From a virus: a stretch of DNA of 22,042 bases. The notes under the pieces were generated by a model. That model saw nothing but the letters and a program-made list of their open reading frames with translations, made no database searches and had not been told where the DNA came from. This document shows, in pieces, positions 1-7,206 of the stretch (positions are counted from its first letter, which is position 1; each line of letters opens with the position of its first letter). The stretch spans positions 1 through 22,042 of IMG/VR virus record IMGVR_UViG_3300035661_002932. One strand, written 5' to 3'. A program made the translations under genes and the position numbers.

Positions 1-828
1 ATCAGTTGCAGTGCCTGGTCCGCTTGATGGGTTGATTACAACCGTAACTGGAACGTCTTGGTATTTTTTCTTTAAGTTAATAATTAGGTTAACATTAGCG
101 TTTGTATATATGTCTTCAGGGTACTGATAGAATGGGATAATGATCCCACAGCTGACAGTATCTTTATCATAGATGGTTCGACCTTGAATCTTATTGCCTG
201 GGATGTTGTTAATTTTTAAGCCGTAGTTCCCACCAGCACCCCCATCAGTAACTGTAAACTCGGCAGATGGAACAAGGACCCGTTCATTGGTCAACGATGT
301 GTTAGTTGCCAGTGTTAAGTAAGCCGCATCTGTAGGTGCACCACCGCTGCCGCTACCACCGGATGATGAAATGGTAATAGTGCCAACACCATATGTCACC
401 GTTACGTTAGTGCCAGCAATAATCGTCTTTGCTGTTGTGCTCCAACCGCTGGTCGTTGTCACGGCATGCACAGACAATGATGCACCTGCAGGAACAGTAA
501 CACCGGCATTTGTAGCACCTGCATCAATCACACCACCAGAGCCAGGATACACAATCACCGCATATGCGGACGGGTTGACAATTGTGTATGTTGTGCCTAC
601 TACTGTAGTAGCTGGTAAGATTACACCTAAGTTATCGGATGTAATTGACGTAGAGATGATAGACAGCTCATTGGTAATAGCAGCAGCCGTGTTTTGAGTC
701 GAGCCAGTAGGAATCAACCCTGTAGAGGTTGCACGAATGATGCGCCCGACAACCTTTAAGTCACCACCAATATTGATGAATGATCCAGTTTCAGGTGAGA
801 TTGTTTCTGTACTGTTGTCAAAATCCAT
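1..828 (-). CDS. Tail fibre-like protein, partial, with spherulin-4-like domain
   Basis: The minus-strand reading frame opens at the ATG at 828 and stays open to the window edge, so the C-terminus is missing (276 codons seen). The N-terminus begins MDFD, as does the next tail protein at 2905. Residues 1-165 are Thr/Ser/Gly/Val-rich, typical of fibre shafts. From about residue 215 the sequence changes character: GIIIPFYQYPED, then VPVTVVINPSSGPG. This pairing of an IPxYxYP strand with N-P-x-S-G-P-G is the signature I know from the spherulin-4 family, to which fungal GH135 glycosidases such as Sph3 belong. I infer a host-surface polysaccharide-binding or -cleaving tail module; the catalytic part lies mostly outside the window. 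A weak AGGT precedes the ATG. A terminator for the upstream gene sits between the two, so this gene needs read-through or its own promoter. Confidence 0.8.
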   Translation of the reverse strand, partial: MDFDNSTETISPETGSFINIGGDLKVVGRIIRATSTGLIPTGSTQNTAAAITNELSIISTSITSDNLGVILPATTVVGTTYTIVNPSAYAVIVYPGSGGVIDAGATNAGVTVPAGASLSVHAVTTTSGWSTTAKTIIAGTNVTVTYGVGTITISSSGGSGSGGAPTDAAYLTLATNTSLTNERVLVPSAEFTVTDGGAGGNYGLKINNIPGNKIQGRTIYDKDTVSCGIIIPFYQYPEDIYTNANVNLIINLKKKYQDVPVTVVINPSSGPGTATD

Positions 829-843
829 GTAAACGTACCTATG

Positions 844-873
844 AAAAAAGGGAGCGGGTAAATATCCGCTCCC
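844..873 (-). terminator. Rho-independent terminator after the 670-aa tail gene
   Basis: An 8-bp perfect stem (GGGAGCGG at 850-857 with CCGCTCCC at 866-873) with an 8-nt loop is followed on the minus strand by six T (844-849). It lies 20 bases after the stop of the 670-aa tail gene. Confidence 0.9.
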
Positions 874-892
874 TTTATTTACATCAACTAAA

Positions 893-2905
893 TTAGTTGG
901 TTACTTCAGTTGCGTAGACAGTTGCCACCCAACGTACAGTCTTTGAAGCTTCCCCTGTCACAGTAACCTTCAGCGAACCGTTGGTCGTGTCAGCGGTAAC
1001 CTTTGCATCCCATGCAGTGTTTGTTTCAGCAACCACTGTCTTGGACACAGAACCGACCATAGCTGTAGTACCAGCACCTACATCACGTTTGATGATACCA
1101 GTGAATGTATAAGCAGCATTACCGCCGGTTGCATCAGTACGACGTGCAACCACGTCAATACGGAAAGTAACCGAGGAATTATCTACCAGAGCCCAGCGTT
1201 GAGTACCAGCATCACCGTCAAGGAACAGCTCAGTTTCTGTAGCCGTAGTGGTGATGTTACGCAGCACCGAGATAACATGTTGTGCATCACCGGATGTGGC
1301 AAAACGACCGTTTGCAAACGTTTCCCCTGTACGACGAGCAACAGCTGCATCACCAAACGCAATGGAGTTAGTAGCCGTTGCTGTAGGTGCAGTAAATGTA
1401 CCTGCGTTTTCTACATACAACTTAACCGGCAGATCAGCATATGTAAGAGCACGGAAGGTAGGTGCACCAGCAGAGCCGTTAGGTGCGGCAAACACCGTGT
1501 TAGCAGCCTGAGAAGCCAGTGCTGCGGACAATGTGCCGGTAGTAGTAACTGGCGAACCAGACACTGTAAAGATCGATGGCAACGACAGAGCAACCGAAGT
1601 CACACCGGTGTTGGCAATGGTAAGCGAGCCGGCTGCCGAAGTTACCGAAACACCTGTACCAGCTGTAATGGTTTTGTATTCCAGGCCAGTTGCACCAGCA
1701 TTGACACCAAGAATCTGGTTAGCCGTGCCGATCGAGGATAAGCCGGTACCACCAAGGGTAGTAGCAATCGGCGAAGTAATCGAGAAGGTTGTACCAGTTA
1801 GAGTCAGACCGGTACCAGCAGTGTAGGTACCAGCACCACCAAATTGCACGAATGTAATTGCGGTTGTGTCAAGGGTACCACCTTGATCAGAAGTACACAC
1901 CCAGCCAGTATCAGCTTGTGTATTACCTTCTTCAACAAAGACGAATGCACCAGGAACTTCAGTCCAAGCGTCCATGTCAACCGCACGAGTCGGTGCACCG
2001 GAAGCATTAACGGTGTAGATACCGTTTTCTGCAGCATTTGTTTGATTCTTGATCAAAATGCGATCACCGGTAGCCAGTGTAACACCATCTACCGTTTGAC
2101 CGTTAACAAACGAGGTTGCCAAGGTACCGGCAGCGGTAGTAGCAACACGCACCGAGCCTTTCGGGTCCAGACCCTGTGCAACCGAGTCAACATATGCTTT
2201 TGAGACAGCATCGGTTGAACCTACTGGAGTTGTCGGCAGGCCGGTCACAGTACCGCCACCAGACAGAGTAATATTTGCTGCCGAGTTAAGGGTCAGGCTA
2301 CCAATATTAGTGTCACCGGCCTTGTTGATCGGTGTGTAACCCAGAGCGGTAGTAATATCGGTTGAATCAACAGCTTGTGTACCAGTTACACGACCGTAGC
2401 TGTCTACTGTTACCTTCTTAAAGGTACCTGTACCTGAGTCAGTGACTGTTGCAAGGTCAATAGTAGGAGCACCAGCAACACCGTCACCGTTGGTTACGGT
2501 AATGCGGTTATTTGTACCCGCCAATGTGTACGAGGTATATGTACCTGCCGCAGTGCGAGTAATCAGACCGTTTGCGGTAAGACCGCTCAGGCCTTGAAGT
2601 TCGGTACCTAGTGTTAGTGTAATAGTACCGTTAGTAGTGATAGGCGAGCCGCTGACGGACAGGCCCGTTGAGCCAGAAACGGCTACCGATGTTACAGTTC
2701 CGGAACCTGCAGATGCGACCCATGCAGAGCCGTCGTAGGTTTCCATTCCTGGAGTATCAGTGTTCCACCGCATGCTACCAGCAGGAACGCCAGTCGGTCG
2801 AGCTGCTGTATTACCAGCAGGGAAGACCAGAGCACCAGTGGCATCAATGGTAATTGTGTTTGTTTGAGTCGGCTTAATTGACTCTAAGAGAAAATCAAAA
2901 TCCAT
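893..2905 (-). CDS. Tail fibre-like protein, 670 aa
   Basis: A long Gly/Thr/Ser/Val-rich protein typical of phage fibres. Near residues 35-65 there is the common fibre pattern GSMRWNTDT...YDGSAW. Residues about 70-230 are a repetitive shaft with GTVTSV and NGTITLTL strings. Residues about 233-355 match a widespread fibre module (SKAYVDSVAQGLDPKGSV, DRILIKNQ, ENGIYTV). Residues 496-670 form a C-terminal domain that is clearly related to the C-terminus of the neighbouring collagen-repeat protein: ARRTDA, KTVRWVA, and a final EVTN are shared. The stop of that neighbour directly abuts this ATG (TAA-ATG), and a strong GGAGG sits 8 nt upstream, so the two are one operon. Host binding is inferred from the fibre character; no enzymatic motif was seen. 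Confidence 0.88.
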   Translation of the reverse strand: MDFDFLLESIKPTQTNTITIDATGALVFPAGNTAARPTGVPAGSMRWNTDTPGMETYDGSAWVASAGSGTVTSVAVSGSTGLSVSGSPITTNGTITLTLGTELQGLSGLTANGLITRTAAGTYTSYTLAGTNNRITVTNGDGVAGAPTIDLATVTDSGTGTFKKVTVDSYGRVTGTQAVDSTDITTALGYTPINKAGDTNIGSLTLNSAANITLSGGGTVTGLPTTPVGSTDAVSKAYVDSVAQGLDPKGSVRVATTAAGTLATSFVNGQTVDGVTLATGDRILIKNQTNAAENGIYTVNASGAPTRAVDMDAWTEVPGAFVFVEEGNTQADTGWVCTSDQGGTLDTTAITFVQFGGAGTYTAGTGLTLTGTTFSITSPIATTLGGTGLSSIGTANQILGVNAGATGLEYKTITAGTGVSVTSAAGSLTIANTGVTSVALSLPSIFTVSGSPVTTTGTLSAALASQAANTVFAAPNGSAGAPTFRALTYADLPVKLYVENAGTFTAPTATATNSIAFGDAAVARRTGETFANGRFATSGDAQHVISVLRNITTTATETELFLDGDAGTQRWALVDNSSVTFRIDVVARRTDATGGNAAYTFTGIIKRDVGAGTTAMVGSVSKTVVAETNTAWDAKVTADTTNGSLKVTVTGEASKTVRWVATVYATEVTN

Positions 2906-3823
2906 TTAGTTCGTTACCTCCACAGTACGAATGTGAGCTACCCAGCGAATTGTCTTGCCGCTCTCACCTTTCACCTTCAAGCGCAATGCCCCAGTGTAGG
3001 TGTCAGCCTCTGCTAAAACATCCCATGATGGGCTATCTTCTGATATGACTGTCTTATTTATATTTCCTATTAACCTTGTAGATTGAACCGTAGCACCACG
3101 ATCAATCCCGCCCCGAAGCTCATAGACAGCACCTTCTCCATCAGCATCCGTCCGTCGGGCAATGAATGTAATCGAAAAAGCCATTGAAATGTTAGTACCT
3201 AACAAAAGCTTATCAGACACACCGTCTAAAAACATTTCGGTCATTGCATCGGTAGTTGTAATAATGCGAGCAACATAGCTGCCAACTTGTGCATCACCGG
3301 GTTGTGCAAATGCACCAGCTGCATGCATAACTGCACCATGTGCATTAGCTACAGCTCCGTCACCTAGTGCAACGGCCATTGATCCGCCGGCAATAGGTGG
3401 GTTTATAGGTGTCCCATTTTCAGCATACAGGTTTAGGTTTATCGCACCTGTTGGACCTGTTGGACCTGTTGGACCAACATTACCTTGTGGCCCAGTAGAA
3501 CCGACCGCACCTGTTGGTCCTGTTGGACCTGTTGGACCTGTTGGACCTTGCTTTCCACCGCCGGTGCCGCCTCCCGCACCAACTGTAATCCAGTTAACGC
3601 CGTCATAAAACTTGAATGCTAGCTCTTCAATGCTAAAAACGAGTAAGCCAACATCTGGCTCGGAGATTGCATCAATTTGATCAAGCGTTAGACGGGGTGC
3701 AAGGAAACCTTTGTCAGTAGTATTGATAGCAAAAGCTACCGAATTTGAGGTAGGTGGCTGACATGGATCACCAATTACTACTGCCCGGTAGGCTGATGCA
3801 TTGATATGTAAAATTTTTGACAT
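2906..3823 (-). CDS. Collagen-repeat tail fibre-like protein, 305 aa
   Basis: The N-terminal part (to residue 80) carries a pattern common in fibres, [12 protein letters not shown] followed by FYDGVNW. Residues 93-127 are collagen-like Gly-X-Y repeats, mostly GPT. Residues 132-305 are the C-terminal domain shared with the 670-aa protein downstream. I chose the ATG at 3823, with AGGT 6 nt upstream, over the adjacent in-frame TTG at 3826. A T4-late-like box lies about 57 nt upstream of the start. Collagen repeats in phage fibres usually form trimeric rods; a trimeric fibre or head/tail decoration is inferred. The shared C-terminal domain suggests a receptor-binding or carbohydrate-binding tip used by two different stems. 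Confidence 0.88.
   Translation of the reverse strand: MSKILHINASAYRAVVIGDPCQPPTSNSVAFAINTTDKGFLAPRLTLDQIDAISEPDVGLLVFSIEELAFKFYDGVNWITVGAGGGTGGGKQGPTGPTGPTGPTGAVGSTGPQGNVGPTGPTGPTGAINLNLYAENGTPINPPIAGGSMAVALGDGAVANAHGAVMHAAGAFAQPGDAQVGSYVARIITTTDAMTEMFLDGVSDKLLLGTNISMAFSITFIARRTDADGEGAVYELRGGIDRGATVQSTRLIGNINKTVISEDSPSWDVLAEADTYTGALRLKVKGESGKTIRWVAHIRTVEVTN
3055..3062 (-). promoter_or_regulatory. T4-late-like box TATAAATA inside the collagen-repeat gene
   Basis: A perfect match to the T4 late promoter consensus on the minus strand, about 150 bases upstream of the 670-aa fibre gene. It lies inside coding sequence, so a chance match is possible, but it would give the downstream fibre gene its own late transcript. 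Confidence 0.35.
3446..3547 (-). repeat. Collagen-encoding 9-bp tandem repeat
   Basis: Near-identical 9-bp units (on the plus strand ACCTGTTGG) encode Gly-Pro-Thr. They fall in two runs split by a degenerate stretch encoding [11 protein letters not shown]. Such near-perfect repeats are prone to length change by slippage or recombination. Confidence 0.9.
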
Positions 3824-3879
3824 CAATATACCTATAAACGTTTGCCAGCTTTCATGCTAGTTTTCAATTTGGATGAAGC

Positions 3880-3887
3880 TATTTATG
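3880..3887 (-). promoter_or_regulatory. T4-late-like promoter CATAAATA for the tail genes
   Basis: Seven of eight bases match the T4 late consensus TATAAATA. The box is intergenic and on the strand of the fibre genes, giving a leader of about 50 nt to the ATG at 3823. Structural genes are the expected targets of late transcription. Confidence 0.6.
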
Positions 3888-3914
3888 ATTCTAAATATTA
3901 AGCTTGTCCTGAAC

Positions 3915-3941
3915 AAAAAGAAAGGGCACCTTTAGGTGCCC
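3915..3941 (-). terminator. Rho-independent terminator after thyA
   Basis: The stem GGGCACC/GGTGCCC (3924-3930 with 3935-3941) has a 4-nt loop and further A:T pairing. A T-rich tract TTTCTTTTTG follows on the minus strand, 20 bases after the thyA stop. Confidence 0.9.
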
Positions 3942-3960
3942 TTTTGCTGAGTGCGATGGC

Positions 3961-4836
3961 TTAAACTGCAATCGGTAGCTTGACAAACGGGTTTGACTCA
4001 TACCCGATGACATCAAAATCTTCAATCTTGAAGCTATCAATGTCAGTTGTGTCATTTTTAATCACTAATTCAGTCTTACAATCAATGATCTTATTGTTTG
4101 CAATGACCTTCATCAGCTCATCCACATGGTTAAGGTATACATGAGCATCACCGTAGTTGACTTTAAGGTAGCGAGGCTTTAACCCAGCACATTGTGCTAG
4201 CAGATGAGTCAGCAATGCATACTGTGCAATGTTGAACGGTGCACCAAGACCCAAGTCCCAGCTACGCTGTGCCCACATCAAGTCTAAGTGTCCATCATTA
4301 CTGACATAACACTGGAAGTCACGATGACAAGGAGGTAAGCTCATGATCGGCAAGTCACCTACGTTCCAAGCCGAAACGATCAACCGACGGTCTTTTGGCT
4401 TGTTCTTCAGCTTAATGATCAGCTCTTTGATCTGATCAATCTTGGTTTCAGATACCTTTGCAGCAAGATAGGTAATTGAACCATTCAAGTGTTGAACAAT
4501 CTCACCTTTTGAGCCAACAACCTTGTGGTGCTTCCAGCTACGCCATTGCACGCCGTACACCGGCCCAAGGTTTCCTTGCTCATCAGCCCAATCATCCCAG
4601 ATTGGGACATTGTGCTGCTTAAGGAAAGCCGTGTTCGGCTCACCACGGAGAAACCAAAGCATCTCAATGAATGCTGACTTCCACAATGTCTTCTTGATAG
4701 TGACCAATGGGAATCGTTCACGGAGGTCAAATGTCAGCTGACCGCCGAACACCGACTTAGTGCCTACACAAGTTCGATCTTCACGAACCTCACCATTTGT
4801 CAGCACCTCTTTCAACAGGTCTACATATTGTTTCAT
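3961..4836 (-). CDS. thyA: Thymidylate synthase
   Basis: Converts dUMP to dTMP with methylene-tetrahydrofolate. From the chosen start the protein is 291 aa and begins MKQYVDLL, as E. coli ThyA begins MKQYLEL. Visible family motifs are DRTCVGT, FPLVTIKKT, LGPVYGVQWR, DRRLIVSAWN, the active-site Cys170 in PPCHRDFQ, and GAPFNIAQYALL, whose Asn marks dUMP rather than dCMP specificity. A longer open frame to 4878 was rejected because the ATG at 4836 overlaps the upstream stop as ATGA, has AAGG upstream and aligns with the family start. There is an extra segment around residues 105-135 compared with E. coli. It is the last gene of a nucleotide-metabolism operon and is followed by a terminator. Confidence 0.97.
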   Translation of the reverse strand: MKQYVDLLKEVLTNGEVREDRTCVGTKSVFGGQLTFDLRERFPLVTIKKTLWKSAFIEMLWFLRGEPNTAFLKQHNVPIWDDWADEQGNLGPVYGVQWRSWKHHKVVGSKGEIVQHLNGSITYLAAKVSETKIDQIKELIIKLKNKPKDRRLIVSAWNVGDLPIMSLPPCHRDFQCYVSNDGHLDLMWAQRSWDLGLGAPFNIAQYALLTHLLAQCAGLKPRYLKVNYGDAHVYLNHVDELMKVIANNKIIDCKTELVIKNDTTDIDSFKIEDFDVIGYESNPFVKLPIAV

Positions 4837-5015
4837 AGAACTTGCCTTCTGGCTTTGATGTAACCGCATTTTATGCAAACACGGGCTTGGATCAGCTCAG
4901 TCCGGACAGGGTAGTCACCGCCATCCGGGCTATAGATGTCTACCGAACCTTTGTTCTTCCATGTTGTATAAGCATGGAAGCCAAAAGCACAAAGCAAACG
5001 ATCAATGAAGCTCAT
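4833..5015 (-). CDS. Small hypothetical protein with a CxxC motif, 60 aa
   Basis: Begins MSFIDRLLCAFGFHAY and ends with a basic tail containing CIKCGYIKARR. The single CxxC could be half of a zinc site completed on dimerisation, but that is a guess. The stop overlaps the thyA start by four bases (ATGA), and the start overlaps the end of the upstream gene by 14 bases. No family is recognised. I chose the ATG at 5015; the only alternative in frame is a TTG at 5036. Confidence 0.7.
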   Translation of the reverse strand: MSFIDRLLCAFGFHAYTTWKNKGSVDIYSPDGGDYPVRTELIQARVCIKCGYIKARRQVL

Positions 5016-5304
5016 ACATATGACAGGCCTTTTCAAAGGTCACTATCGGGTCACGGTTAGGTTCTTCCGTGATGATGATCTTGTACTCAGGGATGATTGC
5101 ACCTTGCGGCACAATATCAAACACCGGAGTCAATGATAAGGCCTTGTATTCAAACATGTCCAAGATAGGATCATACCGGATATCAACTACAATCACCTGT
5201 GCCAATGCGAGCTGAATGATACTGAGCATCCGGGGATCACCTTCACGCATGAGGTGACCGGAGATAGTGAAACGGCCGAAGCGCTTAACAACGTTCTTAA
5301 ACAT
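5002..5304 (-). CDS. Hypothetical protein, 100 aa
   Basis: A 100-aa protein of mixed hydrophobic and charged composition with no motif I recognise and no membrane segment or signal peptide. It begins MFKNVVKRFGRFTISG. Its ATG overlaps the stop of the MazG-like gene by one base (TAATG), so it is probably translated by coupling. It belongs to the operon that ends in thyA. Confidence 0.75.
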   Translation of the reverse strand: MFKNVVKRFGRFTISGHLMREGDPRMLSIIQLALAQVIVVDIRYDPILDMFEYKALSLTPVFDIVPQGAIIPEYKIIITEEPNRDPIVTFEKACHMYELH

Positions 5305-5987
5305 TATTGCTTCTTATACTTGGCCAGAATCTCTTCGGTACGAGGGCCGACCCAACCTGCTGGCTTGATCACATCCCATGCCGAACCTCGCTTGGAGTCA
5401 GAGGCCTTTTGGGCACGCTCTTTGCTCATGTTGGCACGCTGTACATCAGCCCAGAACTCATTCCACGCCTCAAGGGTGATACCCATGTCTGATGCGGCAT
5501 ACAGCACGTTGTTGTAGAACTCAATCAGTGCACGCTTGACTCCGACTTCATCTTGGGCGGTATGAGCCTTTTCATATGAGTCAATGTTCTTGAAGCACAG
5601 CTGAACAAAACGTTCATGATTGGTAGAGGACAGGAAGTCCGGACCATTTTCTTTAGCCGGCTCATTTGATTCCATGATCGGGTACACATCAACCAGCTCA
5701 ATAGCATTCTTGCCACCTTTCAGCTCATTGAAGATCTCAACATCAATACCGTGCAACAGCGCACAGCCGCTGATGATGTAGATCAAGTCAACCAGCGAGT
5801 CAATTGCTGTACCCAGGTCACCATCACGATAAGCCTCGATGTACTCCGTCAGCTCCTCATTGAAGAACCCTACACGAAACTTGTAGAGGTCAGCAGGGAG
5901 GAAGGTGAAGGCTGACGGAGTCTCGAGGCCAAACTTATTGTGGAAAGCTTTAACGTCAGCAATGTAGCTAATCATTTTATCTGTCAT
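5304..5987 (-). CDS. MazG-like all-alpha NTP pyrophosphohydrolase
   Basis: A 227-aa protein resembling phage all-alpha NTP-PPases of the MazG/DR2231 superfamily, which clean up or interconvert nucleoside triphosphates. Metal-binding residues are readable as the EELTE helix (residues 44-48) and DSLVD (63-67), followed by LIYIISGCALLHG, the usual hydrophobic helix. The C-terminal part has WADVQRANMSKERA, resembling the conserved VHRSNMSK element of the phage subfamily, and then KPAGWVGP. A longer frame to 6089 was rejected because its first codons lie in a terminator stem; the ATG at 5987 has AAGGA 9 nt upstream. It is the first gene of a four-gene nucleotide operon. The substrate (dUTP, dCTP or other) cannot be read from the sequence. 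Confidence 0.82.
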   Translation of the reverse strand: MTDKMISYIADVKAFHNKFGLETPSAFTFLPADLYKFRVGFFNEELTEYIEAYRDGDLGTAIDSLVDLIYIISGCALLHGIDVEIFNELKGGKNAIELVDVYPIMESNEPAKENGPDFLSSTNHERFVQLCFKNIDSYEKAHTAQDEVGVKRALIEFYNNVLYAASDMGITLEAWNEFWADVQRANMSKERAQKASDSKRGSAWDVIKPAGWVGPRTEEILAKYKKQ

Positions 5988-6061
5988 GTGATGAATTCCT
6001 TCATGAAGTAGTAATGAATGAATTCTATCATATGCATCCTTAGAGTGATATTTTTTGAATG

Positions 6062-6087
6062 AAAAAAGGGTGAGCCGAAGCTCACCC
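6062..6087 (-). terminator. Rho-independent terminator with UUCG loop after the PARP operon
   Basis: An 8-bp stem GGGTGAGC/GCTCACCC (6068-6075 with 6080-6087) is capped on the minus strand by TTCG and followed by six T. It ends the operon of PARP, Nudix and the 216-aa protein. Confidence 0.93.
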
Positions 6088-6112
6088 AAAGGCTGAAATT
6101 TGAAAGCTGTGC

Positions 6113-6763
6113 TTACAGGCCGAACAGCAGGTCACCTTGCTCGGTCGCAACCTTGACAGCCGCGGTCGGTGCAACTTCAAGGACATACTTAACCAGGCTT
6201 TGCATATCGGCTGCAACTTGACCTAAGTCATTGCCAAAACCGTCGGTAGCACGACGATGATTGTACAGGATCATGCTACCGAGAAGCACATCCGCTTGCA
6301 GGATGATGCCAATGTCATCAGCGCCATCACGAATTGCCTCACGGCTTTCATAATCAAGCGGGAAACCGTCTTCATTCAACACATTGAATGAGTCAGACAC
6401 GAACTCAGTCAGATTCGAGGTGATAGCATAAAAGCGATCACCACGCAAGCCATCAATGCGTGCACGTTGGGCCCAGATTTCAACAACCGAATGCAGGTTC
6501 AGCTGAGAGAACAAATGATCGGCAGCATCTTCACCGCTCAAATGAATCTCAACGCTAATGCGATGTAGCGGAGCGACATCCTCCTCACCTGCCCGAACAA
6601 TGAACTCACGACCCAAATAGTTACCAGCATTCATCTGGGCATGAGCCAGCAGCAGGTCATTGGTAGCGCGAGTCTGCACGGTATCCATGTCAGCTTCGGT
6701 GAAATAATGAAAAACGGTATTGCCATCGGCCGAGTATTGACCAGGATATTGAACTTTGATCAT
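6113..6763 (-). CDS. Hypothetical protein in the PARP-Nudix operon, 216 aa
   Basis: No family recognised. The protein is mostly soluble and acidic, with no signal peptide or membrane segment. Segments that look structured are REFIVRAGEED, ISVEIHLSGEDAADH and RRATDGFGNDLGQVAADMQS. The ATG overlaps the Nudix stop by four bases (ATGA) and has AAAGGAG 8 nt upstream, so it is tightly coupled to that gene. A terminator follows 26 bases after its stop. By position it may act with the ADP-ribosyltransferase and the Nudix hydrolase, for instance as a partner or substrate, but nothing in its sequence shows this. Confidence 0.85.
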   Translation of the reverse strand: MIKVQYPGQYSADGNTVFHYFTEADMDTVQTRATNDLLLAHAQMNAGNYLGREFIVRAGEEDVAPLHRISVEIHLSGEDAADHLFSQLNLHSVVEIWAQRARIDGLRGDRFYAITSNLTEFVSDSFNVLNEDGFPLDYESREAIRDGADDIGIILQADVLLGSMILYNHRRATDGFGNDLGQVAADMQSLVKYVLEVAPTAAVKVATEQGDLLFGL

Positions 6764-7206
6764 GATGTTGCTCCTTTGAGAAGGTTAGGTGCATTTGCTT
6801 CGAGCCATGCACGCATGCTCTTGCTAAGCCGAGTTAGTGCTTCAGCAGGTGTGACGAGCTCGTATTGGTCAACTTCGGGGTACTGATAAGTTCCACGGTC
6901 AACCATTGAGGTACACTTTAGCCGGAGCAAGTCCACCGGTTCGGGGTAGTCAAGCAAAAATAGGTGGACATTCTTTTGCTTGCTATAATGTGCGCAGCCT
7001 AGGTCAACTGCGCGGTCCTTATATGCGGTTAGGTCAAGCCCAGTTTCTTCAATCGTCTCACGAACCGCAGCTGAGATATGATCCTCACCTTCTTCAGCAA
7101 TACCTTTGGGAAAGTCCCAATGTTTATTGCCAGTTGAGTGGCAGATCAACCAGCCGGCGGCCGTGTTGATGATAAAGCCGCAGCTTGTCTTTGTTTTATC
7201 AGTCAC
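6760..7206 (-). CDS. Nudix hydrolase
   Basis: A 148-aa protein with a complete Nudix box: G35-x5-E41-x7-R49-E50-x2-E53-E54-x-G56 (GIAEEGEDH then RETIEETG). Nudix enzymes cleave nucleoside diphosphates linked to another group. The preceding HWDFPKG resembles the W-x-x-PKG of Ap4A and (di)phosphoinositol-type Nudix enzymes, so dinucleoside polyphosphates are one candidate substrate. Because the gene overlaps the end of the PARP gene by 8 bases, ADP-ribose or protein-linked ADP-ribose is another candidate. It starts with GTG, supported by GGAG 7 nt upstream. It is translationally coupled on both sides. The substrate assignment is inference; the family assignment is secure. Confidence 0.94.
   Translation of the reverse strand: MTDKTKTSCGFIINTAAGWLICHSTGNKHWDFPKGIAEEGEDHISAAVRETIEETGLDLTAYKDRAVDLGCAHYSKQKNVHLFLLDYPEPVDLLRLKCTSMVDRGTYQYPEVDQYELVTPAEALTRLSKSMRAWLEANAPNLLKGATS

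Noticed and set aside
371-2853. Several plus-strand open frames across the fibre genes
   Set aside because: They are shadows of the low-complexity Thr/Val/Gly-rich fibre coding sequence on the minus strand.
3961-4878. dCMP hydroxymethylase instead of thymidylate synthase
   Set aside because: The Asn in GAPFNIAQYA is the dUMP-specific residue, and no DNA hypermodification gene is seen nearby.
5988-6089. Longer N-terminus for the MazG-like protein
   Set aside because: The extension would start inside the terminator of the upstream operon, and the inner ATG has a good AAGGA.
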